In this document: piece by piece, positions 28,387 to 37,847 of the stretch | Layout of the letters: each line of letters opens with the position of its first letter | Position numbering within the stretch: the first letter of the stretch is position 1 | Assembly: GCF_001646655.1 (NCBI RefSeq) | Contig: NZ_LPZN01000001.1 | Span: forward strand, 1 to 64,000 | Direction of reading: 5' to 3' | From: Rhodococcus gordoniae | GTDB taxonomy: Bacteria > Actinomycetota > Actinomycetes > Mycobacteriales > Mycobacteriaceae | Length of the DNA: 64,000 nucleotides | The notes under the pieces: model-generated | What the model was told of the DNA's origin: nothing | The model's database searches: none | The model's input: the letters and a program-made list of their open reading frames with translations, nothing else | Position numbers and translations under genes: made by a program

Positions 28387-29760
28387 GTGAGTAGACGCAC
28401 CGAAGTGGTGTCCGCGCCGATCCGGCGCCTCGCGAACCGGTTGACGCGCAGCCCGGCCAGGGTGGTGGCGCTGGGCTTCGCCGCAGCGATCGCGGTGGGC
28501 ACGGTGCTGCTGCTGACCCCGGCCGCGACGCAGTCGGGTACCGGAGCAGGCGTGATGGCGGCGCTGTTCACCGCGACCTCCGCGACGTGCCTGACCGGCC
28601 TGATCGTCGTGGACACGCCCACCTACTGGTCCGGATTCGGGCAGGGTGTGATCGTCGGGCTGATCCAGGTGGGTGGACTCGGCATCATGACGATGGCCTC
28701 GTTGATCGGTTTGGTGCTGGCCGACCGGATCGGCCTGAAGGCCCGGCTCAACGCTGCGGCGGAGGTTCGTACGTCCGGACTCGGCGACGTCCGCAGTGTC
28801 GTCGTCGGTGTGGTGCGTACCAGCGTGCTCATCGAAACCGTCGTGGCGTCGGCCCTGGCGCTCCGTTTCGCCGTGGGCTACGACGAAACCCCGGCCCGAG
28901 CGGTGTGGCTGGGGGTCTTCCACGCGATCTCGGCGTTCAACAACGCGGGGTTCGCTCTCTACAGCGACAACATCGTCGGGTTCGCCGCCGATCCGTGGAT
29001 CTGTGTGCCGTTGATGATCGCGGTGATCCTCGGTGGCATCGGGTTTCCGGTGCTGTTCGAACTCGGCAGGCACCTGAGAGGACACCGGAAGCGCTGGTCG
29101 CTGCATACCCGGTTGACGGTGGTGGTGACCGCGGTGCTTCTGGTGGTGGGCCCGCTGCTGGTCCTGGTGCTCGAATGGAATCACACTCTGCAGGGACACG
29201 ATTGGGGCGCGAAGCTGCTCACCGCCACCTTCCAGGGCGTCATGCCGCGCACCGCGGGGTTCAACAGCGTCGACTACGCCCAGGTGGACAACGCGACATT
29301 GCTGGTGACCGATGTACTGATGTTCATCGGAGGCGGGAGCGGCGGCACCGCCGGCGGTATCAAGGTCACGACGTTCGCCCTGCTGTTGTTCGTCATCGCC
29401 GCCGAGGTCCGGGGCGAGAAGTCCGTGACGGTGTTCGATCGGCGCATCGATCCGCGTCTCCAACGCCAGGCCCTGGCGGTGGCGTTGATCGGTGTGGCGC
29501 TGGTGATGGTGCCGACACTCGTGCTTCTCGCCGGTACCGCATTCGACCTCGACGTACTGCTGTTCGAGGTCACCTCGGCGTTCGCGACCGTGGGGCTGTC
29601 CACCGGCATCACCGCTCAGTTGCCGTCCTGGGGACAACTGATCCTGGTGACGCTGATGTATCTGGGCCGGATCGGACCCATCACGCTCGTCAGTGCATTG
29701 GCGGCCCGAGACCGTGGTCGCCGCTACGAACTACCCACAGAAAGGCCCTTCATTGGCTAG
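28387..29760 (+). CDS. Potassium uptake channel subunit (TrkH/KtrB)
   Basis: About 457 residues from GTG 28387. It has the four pore-loop repeats of the Trk/Ktr/HKT superfamily: TATSATCLTGL, SAFNNAGFALY, MPRTAGFNSV and FATVGLSTGIT, each with the selectivity-filter Gly. Length fits KtrB rather than the longer proteobacterial TrkH. A TAGTGT box 8 bases upstream suggests a leaderless message. Its last 8 bases overlap the gating subunit start. Forms the membrane K+ channel with the next gene's product. Confidence 0.93.
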   Translation: MSRRTEVVSAPIRRLANRLTRSPARVVALGFAAAIAVGTVLLLTPAATQSGTGAGVMAALFTATSATCLTGLIVVDTPTYWSGFGQGVIVGLIQVGGLGIMTMASLIGLVLADRIGLKARLNAAAEVRTSGLGDVRSVVVGVVRTSVLIETVVASALALRFAVGYDETPARAVWLGVFHAISAFNNAGFALYSDNIVGFAADPWICVPLMIAVILGGIGFPVLFELGRHLRGHRKRWSLHTRLTVVVTAVLLVVGPLLVLVLEWNHTLQGHDWGAKLLTATFQGVMPRTAGFNSVDYAQVDNATLLVTDVLMFIGGGSGGTAGGIKVTTFALLLFVIAAEVRGEKSVTVFDRRIDPRLQRQALAVALIGVALVMVPTLVLLAGTAFDLDVLLFEVTSAFATVGLSTGITAQLPSWGQLILVTLMYLGRIGPITLVSALAARDRGRRYELPTERPFIG

Positions 29761-30418
29761 GAAACCGGCCGCCGATGTCGTCGTCGTCCTGGGGCTCGGA
29801 CGATTCGGAAAATCGCTTGCGCTCGAACTGATGGCTCAGGGCACCGAGGTGCTCGGTATCGATGCGAGCGAAGCGGTGATCGAGAAGGTGTCGGGCCGGC
29901 TCACGCACGCTGCCGTCGCCGACACCACCGACGAGGAATCACTTCGGCAGTTGTCGGTGCACGAATACGGCCGGGCGGTCGTGGGGATCGGGTCCGACCT
30001 CGAGGCGAGCCTCCTCACGGCCTCGGCGTTGATCAACATGGCGGTACCGAACGTGTGGGCCAAGGCGATCAGCAACGCGCACGCCCGGATCCTCACCCAG
30101 ATCGGTGTGCATCACGTCGTGCGACCCGAGCACGACATGGGCAAACGCGTTGCGCACCTGGTGCGTGGGCGGATGATGGACTACATCGAGTTCGACGACG
30201 GCTTCGCCATGGTCAAGACGGTCGCACCGGCATTCGCCGTAGGAAAGCCTTTGTCGCAGACGACGATCCGAAGCCGCTACGGCGTGACGGTGGTGGCGAT
30301 CAAGCGACCGGGGGAGGGATTCACCTACGCCACGGCCGACACCGTGATCTCTCCCGGCGACACGATCATCGTCTCCGGGCAGGCGCGCGAGACCGAACGG
30401 TTCGCCGAACTGGCGTGA
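29753..30418 (+). CDS. Potassium uptake gating subunit (TrkA/KtrA)
   Basis: About 221 residues from a TTG at 29753, chosen because AAAGG precedes it and the length then matches KtrA; no ATG lies near. The RCK-N domain has VVLGLGRFGKSLALELMAQG near 10-29, the nucleotide-binding Gly motif, followed by VLGIDAS, whose Asp binds the ribose of NAD/ATP. The RCK-C domain begins near 140 and ends TIIVSGQARETERFAEL. Soluble ring that opens the KtrB-like channel on ligand binding. Confidence 0.92.
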   Translation: MARKPAADVVVVLGLGRFGKSLALELMAQGTEVLGIDASEAVIEKVSGRLTHAAVADTTDEESLRQLSVHEYGRAVVGIGSDLEASLLTASALINMAVPNVWAKAISNAHARILTQIGVHHVVRPEHDMGKRVAHLVRGRMMDYIEFDDGFAMVKTVAPAFAVGKPLSQTTIRSRYGVTVVAIKRPGEGFTYATADTVISPGDTIIVSGQARETERFAELA

Positions 30419-30468
30419 GGCCGGATCGGGCGACGGGAGAGGGTGTCGGCCGTCACGCCCCCACGTGT

Positions 30469-30474
30469 CATACT
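30469..30474 (+). promoter_or_regulatory. Candidate -10 box directly before the monooxygenase
   Basis: CATACT lies 6 bases before the ATG at 30481, with no ribosome site between. This fits a leaderless transcript. Confidence 0.45.
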
Positions 30475-30480
30475 TTTGGT

Positions 30481-31965
30481 ATGACGCCGGGTAACGCCTA
30501 CGTTCACCACGATGTGGTCGTCATCGGTGCCGGTATCTCCGGTCTCGGTGCCGCGGTCCACCTGCGCCGACACGGTATCGACTTCGTCGTCCTCGAGAAG
30601 GCCGACGCGATCGCCGGAACCTGGCGGGACAACACCTACCCCGGCTGTGCATGCGATGTGCCGTCGGCGCTCTATTCCTACTCCTTCGCGCCCAACCGCG
30701 AGTGGTCCCGCTTGTTCGCCGGACAGGCCGAGATCCGGCGGTACATCGAAGACGTGGCCGAGACGAACGGAGTGCTCCCGCACATCCGGTTCGGCACCGA
30801 GATGCAGCGCGCCCGGTGGGACGACCGCGCCCATCGGTGGACGGTGCACACGTCCGCCGGAGTGATCACGGCCGATGCGCTCGTCGCGGCCGCGGGCCCG
30901 TGGAACGAACCGCTCATCCCGCACATTCCCGGGCTCGACACCTTTCCCGGTGAGGTGTTCCACTCCTCCCGATGGAACCATCGGTACGACCTGAGCGGAA
31001 AACGCGTCGCGGTGGTCGGGACCGGCGCGTCGGCGGTGCAGTTCGTTCCCGAGATCCAGCCGGACGTTGCCGAACTGCACCTGTATCAGCGCACCGCCCA
31101 ATGGGTGCTGCCGAAACCCGACTATCCCCTCCGGCGTCTCGAACGTGCCGTCCTGCGCCGAGTGCCGGGTGCCCACGAAGTGTTGCGACGATCCGAGTAC
31201 GCGATCATGGAAATGCTGGGGCTCGGCTTCCGGAACCCGGCGTTCATGAAGGTGCTGCAGCAGGTCGGCCGGGCATGGTTGCGTCTGCAGGTGCACGACC
31301 GGCGACTACGCGACCTCCTCACACCGGAGTACACGCCGGGTTGCAAACGCATGCTGTTCTCCAACACCTACTACCGATCCCTGACCCGGTCGAACGTCGA
31401 AGTGCATCCCACCGCCGTGGCGTCGGTGCGGGGAAATGTGGTGATCGGCGGGGACGGTGTCGAACGCGAGGTGGACGCCGTCATCTTCGGTACGGGTTTC
31501 CGCATCCTGGACATGCCGATCGCCGGGCGGATCGTCGACGGGCAGGGTCGTAGCCTCGACGATCACTGGAGTGGCAGCCCCCAGGCGTATCTCGGAACGA
31601 CGGTCGCCGGTTTCCCCAATGCCTTCGTTCTGCTCGGCCCCTCGTTGGGCACCGGACACACGTCCGCCTTCACGATCCTGGAAGCGCAACTGGGATACGT
31701 CATGCAGGCGCTGATCCGAGCGCGGCAGGAGGGATGGACCCGGATGGAGCCGCGACGGGCCGTGCAGGATGCCTTCAACCGGACGGTGCAGGACGCACTC
31801 GACGGGACCGTGTACAACGCCGGCGGTTGTCGTAGTTACTTCTTCGATGTCAACGGCCGCAACAGTTTCAACTGGCCGTGGTCCACGGACCGGATGCTGC
31901 GGGAGCTGTCGACGTTCGACGAGGCGGCGTTCGATGTCTCCTCGGTCCCACCCGCACGAATGTGA
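30481..31965 (+). CDS. Flavin-containing monooxygenase, probable Baeyer-Villiger type
   Basis: 494 residues. FAD-binding VVIGAGISGLGAAVHLRRHG near 13-32 and a second Rossmann motif VAVVGTGASAVQFVPEI near 178-194 for NADPH. The fingerprint FPGEVFHSSRW near 156-166 fits F-x-G-x3-H-x3-W of Baeyer-Villiger monooxygenases. EKADAIAGTWRDNTYPGC follows the first motif, as in the family. Would insert oxygen next to a ketone or oxidise a heteroatom; substrate unknown. Rhodococci carry many paralogues. Stands alone, convergent with a pentapeptide-repeat gene. Confidence 0.9.
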   Translation: MTPGNAYVHHDVVVIGAGISGLGAAVHLRRHGIDFVVLEKADAIAGTWRDNTYPGCACDVPSALYSYSFAPNREWSRLFAGQAEIRRYIEDVAETNGVLPHIRFGTEMQRARWDDRAHRWTVHTSAGVITADALVAAAGPWNEPLIPHIPGLDTFPGEVFHSSRWNHRYDLSGKRVAVVGTGASAVQFVPEIQPDVAELHLYQRTAQWVLPKPDYPLRRLERAVLRRVPGAHEVLRRSEYAIMEMLGLGFRNPAFMKVLQQVGRAWLRLQVHDRRLRDLLTPEYTPGCKRMLFSNTYYRSLTRSNVEVHPTAVASVRGNVVIGGDGVEREVDAVIFGTGFRILDMPIAGRIVDGQGRSLDDHWSGSPQAYLGTTVAGFPNAFVLLGPSLGTGHTSAFTILEAQLGYVMQALIRARQEGWTRMEPRRAVQDAFNRTVQDALDGTVYNAGGCRSYFFDVNGRNSFNWPWSTDRMLRELSTFDEAAFDVSSVPPARM

Positions 31966-31987
31966 TCGGTCGGGCGGGGAATCGTCC

Positions 31988-32656
31988 TCAGGAGGGGTCT
32001 TCGATGCGCAGACCGAGATGAGCGGCGAAGTGTCCTGCCAGTTCGACGGCCTGATGGGCGCTGATCGTCGCACCCTTCATACCGCCCGGGTTGCGGATCG
32101 TGTCGATCCGCAACCCGCGGAGATCGACCTGGTCGAGAGATGCGCGGTCGACGTCGAGGACACCGACGGAACAGTCCTCGAAGGCGACGCGGGTGAACGT
32201 GCCGCCTCCCAGATCCAGTTCGTCGAGGATGCAGCCGCGGAAGAGCACGTCGCGTCCCGTGGCGGCCCGCAGATTGACCAGGCCGAGTTTCGAATCCGCG
32301 ATCGTGACGCTGCGCAGATCCGCGTCGAAGAGGTCCAGCGCACCGATCCGGCTGTCCCGGATGTGCACGCGGTGCAGGCCGCTGCGCGGCGCGAACAGAT
32401 TCGGTGCCTGCATGCGCTCGACCAGAGTGTCGCGCAGGCGTGCGCTCGTGAGGTCGCTGTCGGCGACGATCGGTGTGACGAGCGAACATTCGGACATGAC
32501 GATCCCCGTCAGATCACGGCCCGTGAGGTCCGTGTCGGTGTAGCGCACGCTCTCGAAGATCCCGTGCGCGAGCAGCTCGTCGCCGTCCGCGTCGGTGAGG
32601 ACACCGAGGTCCGGAGCGTCGATCCTCGGCGGGTGGGTGGTGGAACGAGCAGCCAT
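31988..32656 (-). CDS. Pentapeptide-repeat protein
   Basis: 222 residues. From about 35 to 190 it has imperfect five-residue periodicity with a central Leu/Val/Ile (DLTGRDLTGIV, DSDLTSARLRDTLVERMQAP, DADLRSVTIADSKLGLVNLR), which builds the right-handed quadrilateral beta-helix. The last 30 residues form a helix (AHQAVELAGHFAAHLGL). ATG at 32656. Some relatives (MfpA, Qnr) mimic DNA and protect gyrase; nothing here shows that specifically. Confidence 0.85.
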   Translation of the reverse strand: MAARSTTHPPRIDAPDLGVLTDADGDELLAHGIFESVRYTDTDLTGRDLTGIVMSECSLVTPIVADSDLTSARLRDTLVERMQAPNLFAPRSGLHRVHIRDSRIGALDLFDADLRSVTIADSKLGLVNLRAATGRDVLFRGCILDELDLGGGTFTRVAFEDCSVGVLDVDRASLDQVDLRGLRIDTIRNPGGMKGATISAHQAVELAGHFAAHLGLRIEDPS

Positions 32657-32768
32657 GGTTCTCGGGGCCTCCGGATCGGTCGGGTGTCTGCCGTTCAGCT
32701 TCCCAACCCGTCGGGTTCGGGGGAACGTGGGGGACAGTCCCGTCGCCGGTGGCGATGTGCTACTCGGG

Positions 32769-33320
32769 CTATGCGGGTCGACGCTGCTGGGCCGCCCGCG
32801 CTCGGTGCCTGCGCACAGCGGCGCGGTTCGCGCAGCGCACGGAGCAGTACCGCTGGCGACCGTTGCGGGTGATGTCGACGACCACGGCCGAGCACGGGTT
32901 GGTGGGAATGTCCGCTGCGGCGCACCGGTGGAGGCGGTGCATTCCGCGCGTGGTGAGGTGCAGTGCCGTGCCGACGCTGATCACCGCGCGCAGTACGTCG
33001 GGGAGCGGTTGCACCTCGTCGCGGTAGTGCAGGTGCCACCCCTCGCCGTCGTGATCGGTCAGCCGGGGATAGGCCGCTGCGGTGGCCATCTGCGCGTTGA
33101 GCAGGCGCGCACGTTCCCTGGGGTCGGACGCGTCGACGATGGCGAGCCAGTCGTCGATGACCTCGCGGGTGCGTGGATGGTCGTCGGGCGCGGTCGGGAA
33201 GTCCATGGTCATCCCCACCTCGCGCGTACGGGCCACGATGCCGTCCCGATCGTCGGGCCAGTCGCCGGCCAGCGACGCCGCGAGGAGGACCGCATACTCG
33301 CCGTAAGGGGTGAGATGCAT
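32769..33320 (-). CDS. CGNR zinc-finger protein (ABATE-domain regulator)
   Basis: 183 residues. The N-terminal ABATE-like domain probably senses a small ligand. A C-terminal treble-clef zinc finger reads CSAVVVDITRNGRQRYCSV, followed by RCANRAAVRRHR, with CANR in place of the usual CGNR. The basic tail suits DNA binding. ATG at 33320 with TGTAAT 6 bases upstream suggests leaderless expression. It is back-to-back with the small gene at 33335, so the two promoters overlap. Confidence 0.85.
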   Translation of the reverse strand: MHLTPYGEYAVLLAASLAGDWPDDRDGIVARTREVGMTMDFPTAPDDHPRTREVIDDWLAIVDASDPRERARLLNAQMATAAAYPRLTDHDGEGWHLHYRDEVQPLPDVLRAVISVGTALHLTTRGMHRLHRCAAADIPTNPCSAVVVDITRNGRQRYCSVRCANRAAVRRHRARAAQQRRPA

Positions 33321-33334
33321 AAGGCCATTACATC

Positions 33335-33559
33335 ATGGTGGTGGACATGACCGCTATCGAAGCTCGGAACCCACAGGAATGCCCGGTCCGGACTCCCGCT
33401 CACGAACACGCGTGGAGCGTGGAGTCGAGTCACGCCACGTCGATCGGACAGGTGCTGTACGTGCGCTGCGTCGGGTGCGGGGCCCGGCGCGTCGATCTCG
33501 GCGGGGCGCCTTTCGTTCCACCGACCGCGCTGAGTACCGAAGTGTCCCCGAACGATTGA
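33335..33559 (+). CDS. Small zinc-ribbon-like protein, function unknown
   Basis: 74 residues (ATG 33335; ATG 33347 also possible, preceded by GGTGG). HEHAWSVESSHATSIGQVLY followed by VRCVGCGARRVDL resembles a small actinobacterial family with one CxxC and His residues that may bind one zinc. No other domain. Divergent from the CGNR regulator with 14 bases between the starts. Confidence 0.65.
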   Translation: MVVDMTAIEARNPQECPVRTPAHEHAWSVESSHATSIGQVLYVRCVGCGARRVDLGGAPFVPPTALSTEVSPND

Positions 33560-33596
33560 GTCACCGGGGCGAGAGCCGGACGTGTGCAGATTCCCG

Positions 33597-34115
33597 TCAG
33601 AAATCGCCCTCGGCGACCTGGAAGCACACCAGTCCCATCCGTCGCCACATGCGCACCACCTGATCGCGATCGTCGAGCACCGCGATGATGCGATAGCGGT
33701 GCCGGATGTGACGGTCGAACAGCTCGGCCTTGACGATCGAATCCTTCCGGTTGTCGCCGGCCGGACGCATGTACAGCTCGTCGTAGGGGATGTCGTGCCG
33801 GGCGAGCCACTCCTCGGTTTCCGGCCGGCACACGCCGTCGCGTCCCGAGAGCAGCACGATCGCCGCCCTGTCGGGTGCGGCGGCGAACGCTCGCACCGCG
33901 GCCTCGACCGCCGGGGAGACGGTGTCCTCGCCCACCCTGTGCCAGTGATACGGACTCCGGTCGCTCATGTGCGCGAGCGTTCCGTCGATGTCGACGAGCC
34001 AGGCCGCCGGGAGGGTCGGATCCTCGACGTACCGTGCCGGAGTTGCGGGCGCGTTTCCCGGCGGCCGGTGCCGCTGCCTTGGTCGTTCCCTGCGATCGCG
34101 TGTCTTCTTCGCCAC
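33597..34115 (-). CDS. HAD-family phosphatase like the PNKP 3'-phosphatase domain
   Basis: About 172 residues from GTG 34115. A basic N-terminal tail (KKTRDRRERPRQRHRPP) precedes the HAD core. Motif I is LVDIDGTLAH, motif II is VLLSGRD, and a late VLDDRDQVVRMWRRMGLVCF, then QVAEGDF, matches the phosphatase domain of T4-type polynucleotide kinase. The kinase domain is absent. It may process 3'-phosphate ends or a small phosphoester; the basic tail suggests nucleic acid contact. Divergent from the next gene. Confidence 0.82.
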   Translation of the reverse strand: MAKKTRDRRERPRQRHRPPGNAPATPARYVEDPTLPAAWLVDIDGTLAHMSDRSPYHWHRVGEDTVSPAVEAAVRAFAAAPDRAAIVLLSGRDGVCRPETEEWLARHDIPYDELYMRPAGDNRKDSIVKAELFDRHIRHRYRIIAVLDDRDQVVRMWRRMGLVCFQVAEGDF

Positions 34116-34214
34116 GGACGTCGTATACCCACTCCTGCTCCGCGATGAGTATGCGAGCCGAGCGGGGTCTGCCTTCGTGACAGTGGAACACATTCGACGA
34201 TACGAGGAGTCACG

Positions 34215-34703
34215 ATGCCCAGGATCACTCCGTGGTTGTGGTTCGACATGAACGCCGAGGAGGCCGCGAACTTCTACCTCGGCATCTTCCCCAACTCCAA
34301 GATCGGTGAGATCACCCGCTACACCGAAGAGTCCACCGGAGGTGACATCCCGGTTCCGCCCGGGACCCCGATGACGGTCGAGTTCTTCCTCGACGGTCAG
34401 GTCTTCTACGGACTCAACGGGGGACCGCAGTTCCGGTTCTCCGAAGCGGTGTCCTTCCAGATCGACTGCGCCGATCAGGAGGAGGCCGACCACTACTGGT
34501 ACGCGCTGACCGCCGACGGCGGTGAGGAATCCGCCTGCGGATGGTTGAAGGACAAGTACGGCCTGTCGTGGCAGGTGGTACCGAAACGGCTGAACGAACT
34601 TCTCGCCGACCCCGATCCGGAGGTCGCGAAGCGCGTGACCGCCGCGATGATGAAGATGCGCCGGATCGACGTGTCGGCGCTGGAGGCCGCCGCGCGCGGC
34701 TGA
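34215..34703 (+). CDS. PhnB-like VOC (glyoxalase-fold) protein
   Basis: 162 residues. Opens with ITPWLWFDMNAEEAANFYLG and ends with KRVTAAMMKMRRIDVSALEA, the hallmarks of the PhnB-like/'3-demethylubiquinone methyltransferase' DUF within the VOC superfamily. Contains GWLKDKYGLSWQVVP, common to this group. ATG preceded by CGAGGAGTC. Probably a metal-dependent small-molecule enzyme or binding protein; the methyltransferase label often given to this family is not supported by its fold. Confidence 0.88.
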   Translation: MPRITPWLWFDMNAEEAANFYLGIFPNSKIGEITRYTEESTGGDIPVPPGTPMTVEFFLDGQVFYGLNGGPQFRFSEAVSFQIDCADQEEADHYWYALTADGGEESACGWLKDKYGLSWQVVPKRLNELLADPDPEVAKRVTAAMMKMRRIDVSALEAAARG

Positions 34704-34736
34704 TCGGCGCCCGAGCGCTGCGGTACGTTTCGGTGC

Positions 34737-36059
34737 ATGACCACTCGCACCCAGCGGCTCGACGACCTGCCGTTCACCGGCAGACATCGCCGCCTGCTGA
34801 CCGGCTCCGGCGTGGGCTGGGCCCTCGACGCCATGGACGTTGGGTTGATCTCGTTCGTCATGGCAGCCCTGGCCGTGCAGTGGGATCTGTCGTCGACGCA
34901 GCTCTCGTGGATCGGATCCATCGGCTTCGTCGGCATGGCGATCGGTGCGTCCCTCGGTGGTCTGCTCGCCGACCGCATCGGACGCCGGCAGGTCTTCGCC
35001 GCGACGCTGCTCGTCTACGGTCTCGCGACCGGTGCGGCGGCGCTGTCGACCTCGGTGGCGATGCTCATCGTCCTGCGGTTCGTCGTCGGACTCGGTCTCG
35101 GTGCCGAACTGCCGGTCGCGTCGACGCTGGTCAGTGAGTTCGCGCCCCGCAAGGTGCGAGGACGCGTGGTCGTCGCCCTCGAGGCGTTCTGGGCGGTCGG
35201 CTGGCTCCTGGCCGCTCTCATCGGTTATTTCGTCGTTCCCACCAGCGACAACGGGTGGCGGTGGGCGCTCGCCGTCGGGCTCGTCCCGGCCGCCTACGCC
35301 CTCGTCGTGCGGTTCGGCCTACCCGAATCCGTGCGTTATCTCGAGAGTCGCGGACGGCACGCGGAAGCCGAGGCGATCGTGCGGGACTACGAGCAATCGG
35401 CCGGTGTCACGTCCGTTCCGGAGGACGAACAACCCGTCCGGACCGTCGCGGAAGTCGAGCGCGCTCCCCGGGGCTCGGTGTGGGCGCCGAATCTGCGCCG
35501 TCGCACCGCGGCGCTGTGGATCGTGTGGTTCGGCATCAACTTCTCGTACTACGGCGTCTTCATCTGGTTGCCGAGCCTGCTCGTCGCGCAGGGCTTCGAC
35601 CTGGTCACCTCGTTCGGATACACGCTGATCATCACCCTTGCCCAGCTGCCTGGCTACGGCGTCGCGGCGTGGCTGATCGAGGTGTGGGGACGACGCACGA
35701 CGCTGGGTGTCTTCCTCGCCGGTTCGGCCGTCTCGGCAGGGTTGTTCGGCCTCGCCGAGACACCGGGAACGATCGTCGCGGCCGGTATGGCGCTGTCGTT
35801 CTTCAATCTCGGAGCATGGGGTGCGTTGTACGCGATCGGCCCCGAGCTGTATCCCACACCGGTCCGCGGCGCCGGTACCGGTTCGGCCGCGGCCTTCGGC
35901 CGGCTCGCGTCGATCATCGCCCCGCTGCTGGTGCCGGTGCTGCTGGACACCGGTGGCAACGGTCTCGTCTTCGGCGCGTTCGCGGCGTCGTTCGTCGTCG
36001 CCGCACTCGCCGCGTTCACCCTGCCCGAGCGGGCCGGGACGGTCCTCGACGAGAGGTGA
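34737..36059 (+). CDS. MFS transporter (sugar/aromatic-acid porter type)
   Basis: 440 residues, twelve spans, with a central cytoplasmic loop (about 215-260) that is charged. The start GWALDAMDVGLISFVMAAL and GGLLADRIGRRQVF, the conserved loop 2-3 motif, are typical of the sugar/metabolite:H+ symporter group. PESVRYLESRGRHAEA marks the loop before span 7. TACGTT 7 bases upstream of the ATG suggests a leaderless message. Substrate unknown. Confidence 0.88.
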   Translation: MTTRTQRLDDLPFTGRHRRLLTGSGVGWALDAMDVGLISFVMAALAVQWDLSSTQLSWIGSIGFVGMAIGASLGGLLADRIGRRQVFAATLLVYGLATGAAALSTSVAMLIVLRFVVGLGLGAELPVASTLVSEFAPRKVRGRVVVALEAFWAVGWLLAALIGYFVVPTSDNGWRWALAVGLVPAAYALVVRFGLPESVRYLESRGRHAEAEAIVRDYEQSAGVTSVPEDEQPVRTVAEVERAPRGSVWAPNLRRRTAALWIVWFGINFSYYGVFIWLPSLLVAQGFDLVTSFGYTLIITLAQLPGYGVAAWLIEVWGRRTTLGVFLAGSAVSAGLFGLAETPGTIVAAGMALSFFNLGAWGALYAIGPELYPTPVRGAGTGSAAAFGRLASIIAPLLVPVLLDTGGNGLVFGAFAASFVVAALAAFTLPERAGTVLDER

Positions 36060-36079
36060 CGTCGGGAACCGTCCCGGCC
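36032..36079. terminator. Bidirectional hairpin between convergent genes
   Basis: GGCCGGGACGGT (36032-36043) pairs perfectly with ACCGTCCCGGCC (36068-36079), spanning the MFS stop and the gap to the convergent acyl-CoA ligase. It can terminate both strands. Confidence 0.6.
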
Positions 36080-36084
36080 GGAGC

Positions 36085-37611
36085 TCAGAAGCGCTCGCGC
36101 AGTTCGACTTTGCGGATCTTTCCGGACGCGGTCTTCGGCAGGGCACCGAAGACGATGCTGTCGGGCACCTTGAAGCCGGCGAGCTGCGAACGCACGTGTG
36201 CCCGCAGTTCCGCCTCGTCGGCGTTCGCGCCGCTGCGCAACGTCACGTAGGCGACGGGACGTTCGCCCCACTTCTCGCTCGGTGCTGCGACCACGGCCGC
36301 CTCGAGAACGACCGGGTGGCTGATGAGAGCCGCCTCGACCTCGGCGGAGGAGATGTTCTCGCCGCCGGAGATGATGACGTCCTTGGCGCGGTCGCGGATC
36401 TCGATGTAGCCGTCCGGATGCATGACGCCGATGTCGCCGGTGCGGAACCAGCCGTCCGGCACCGCGCGGGCGGTCGCGTCCGGGTTGTTGTAGTAGCCGA
36501 GCATCACATTGTTGCCGCGCAGTGCGATCTCGCCGGACGTCTCACCGTCGGCCGGAACGTCGGATCCCATCGCGTCGACGATGCGGACTTCACCGGCCAC
36601 GATATTGCCGACACCCTGCCGGGAACGCAGCCGTGCCTTCTCGTCCTCGGGGAGGACATCCCACTCCGAACGCCACTCGCAGATCGCCGCCGGACCGTAT
36701 GTCTCGGTGAGCCCGTACAGGTGGGTGATGTCGAGTCCGAGGGCGGTGCACCGCTCGATGAGGGCGGGCGCCGGCGGTGCGCCACCGATGGCGGCGACCA
36801 CACGATGGTCGATGCCGCCGGCAGTGGGGGCGTCCACCAGCGACGCGAGCACGGTCGGCGCGCCGCACAGGTGCGTGACGTTCTCGGTGCGCACGAGATC
36901 CCAGATCCGTTCGGGATCGACCTTGGGCAGGCACACGTGCGTGCCACCGGCCGCGGTGACCGCCCAGGTGAACGTCCAGCCGTTGCAGTGGAACATCGGC
37001 AGCGTCCACAGATAGGCGGATCCGCTGTCCAGCCCGAAGTGCGCGACCATTGCCAGGGCCTGCAGGTAGGCGCCGCGCGCGTGGTACATCACGCCCTTCG
37101 GATCACCGGTGGTGCCGGACGTGTAGTTCAGAGCGATCATGCTGCGCTCGTCGGCGAGCGGCACGTACCGGTGGCGGGCCTCCGCGAGCCTGTCCTCGTA
37201 GTCGTCGCCGACGACGGTAATGGACGGCAGGCCGGCCGTCGCCTCGCGGGCCAGGTCGGCCAGCGACTGCTCGACGAGCAGGACCCGGCTGCCCGAGTGC
37301 TCGAGGACGAACCGGAGTTCCGGCGCGGTGAGGCGAGTGTTGAGCGAGACGAGCACGGCGCCTGCGTAGAGCACGCCGTAGTGCGCCTCGAGCATCAGCG
37401 AGGTGTTCGGCGCGAGCACCGCGACACGGTCGCCGGGTTGGACGCCGAGAGCGTGCAACATGCCCGACTGCCGCAGGCACCGATCGCGCAGTTCGGCGTA
37501 GGTGCGGCGGATGTCTCCGTCCACCACCGCGAGGTCGTCACGGAAGACTCGGGCGGAACGGTCGAGAAATGCTGTGGGCGTGAGTGTTTCGAAACTGAAA
37601 AGCTCGGTCAC
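36085..37611 (-). CDS. Acyl-CoA ligase (AMP-dependent synthetase, FadD-like)
   Basis: 508 residues. ATP-binding [20 protein letters not shown] near 168-187, GLTETYGPA near 300 and GWFRTGD near 384. The catalytic lysine is in KTASGKIRK near the C-terminus. Closest in style to medium-chain/alkyl ligases ([12 protein letters not shown] in the middle). GTG start at 37611 behind GAAGGAG at a rather long spacing. Activates a carboxylic acid to its CoA thioester through an acyl-AMP. Stands alone, so the substrate cannot be told. Confidence 0.92.
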   Translation of the reverse strand: MTELFSFETLTPTAFLDRSARVFRDDLAVVDGDIRRTYAELRDRCLRQSGMLHALGVQPGDRVAVLAPNTSLMLEAHYGVLYAGAVLVSLNTRLTAPELRFVLEHSGSRVLLVEQSLADLAREATAGLPSITVVGDDYEDRLAEARHRYVPLADERSMIALNYTSGTTGDPKGVMYHARGAYLQALAMVAHFGLDSGSAYLWTLPMFHCNGWTFTWAVTAAGGTHVCLPKVDPERIWDLVRTENVTHLCGAPTVLASLVDAPTAGGIDHRVVAAIGGAPPAPALIERCTALGLDITHLYGLTETYGPAAICEWRSEWDVLPEDEKARLRSRQGVGNIVAGEVRIVDAMGSDVPADGETSGEIALRGNNVMLGYYNNPDATARAVPDGWFRTGDIGVMHPDGYIEIRDRAKDVIISGGENISSAEVEAALISHPVVLEAAVVAAPSEKWGERPVAYVTLRSGANADEAELRAHVRSQLAGFKVPDSIVFGALPKTASGKIRKVELRERF

Positions 37612-37847
37612 CTTGGTCGGTGCTCCTTCGGATTACGTCGCGCGCGTACTCCCCGTCGCGAACGATGATGCGCACACCTCCCCGTGTGCTGTGAGGGCAT
37701 TGCTCATTCTTCCAAGAGCCGTTACCGATCTTGAACAGGGTCCATCTCTTTCCGTACCGGCTGAACGCTCCGTCTGCCGTTGACCGGACCCGGAATCCGG
37801 CGTTCACTGAGAGGCACCGTGCCCGTCCACGAGAGAAGGCGAGCGGT

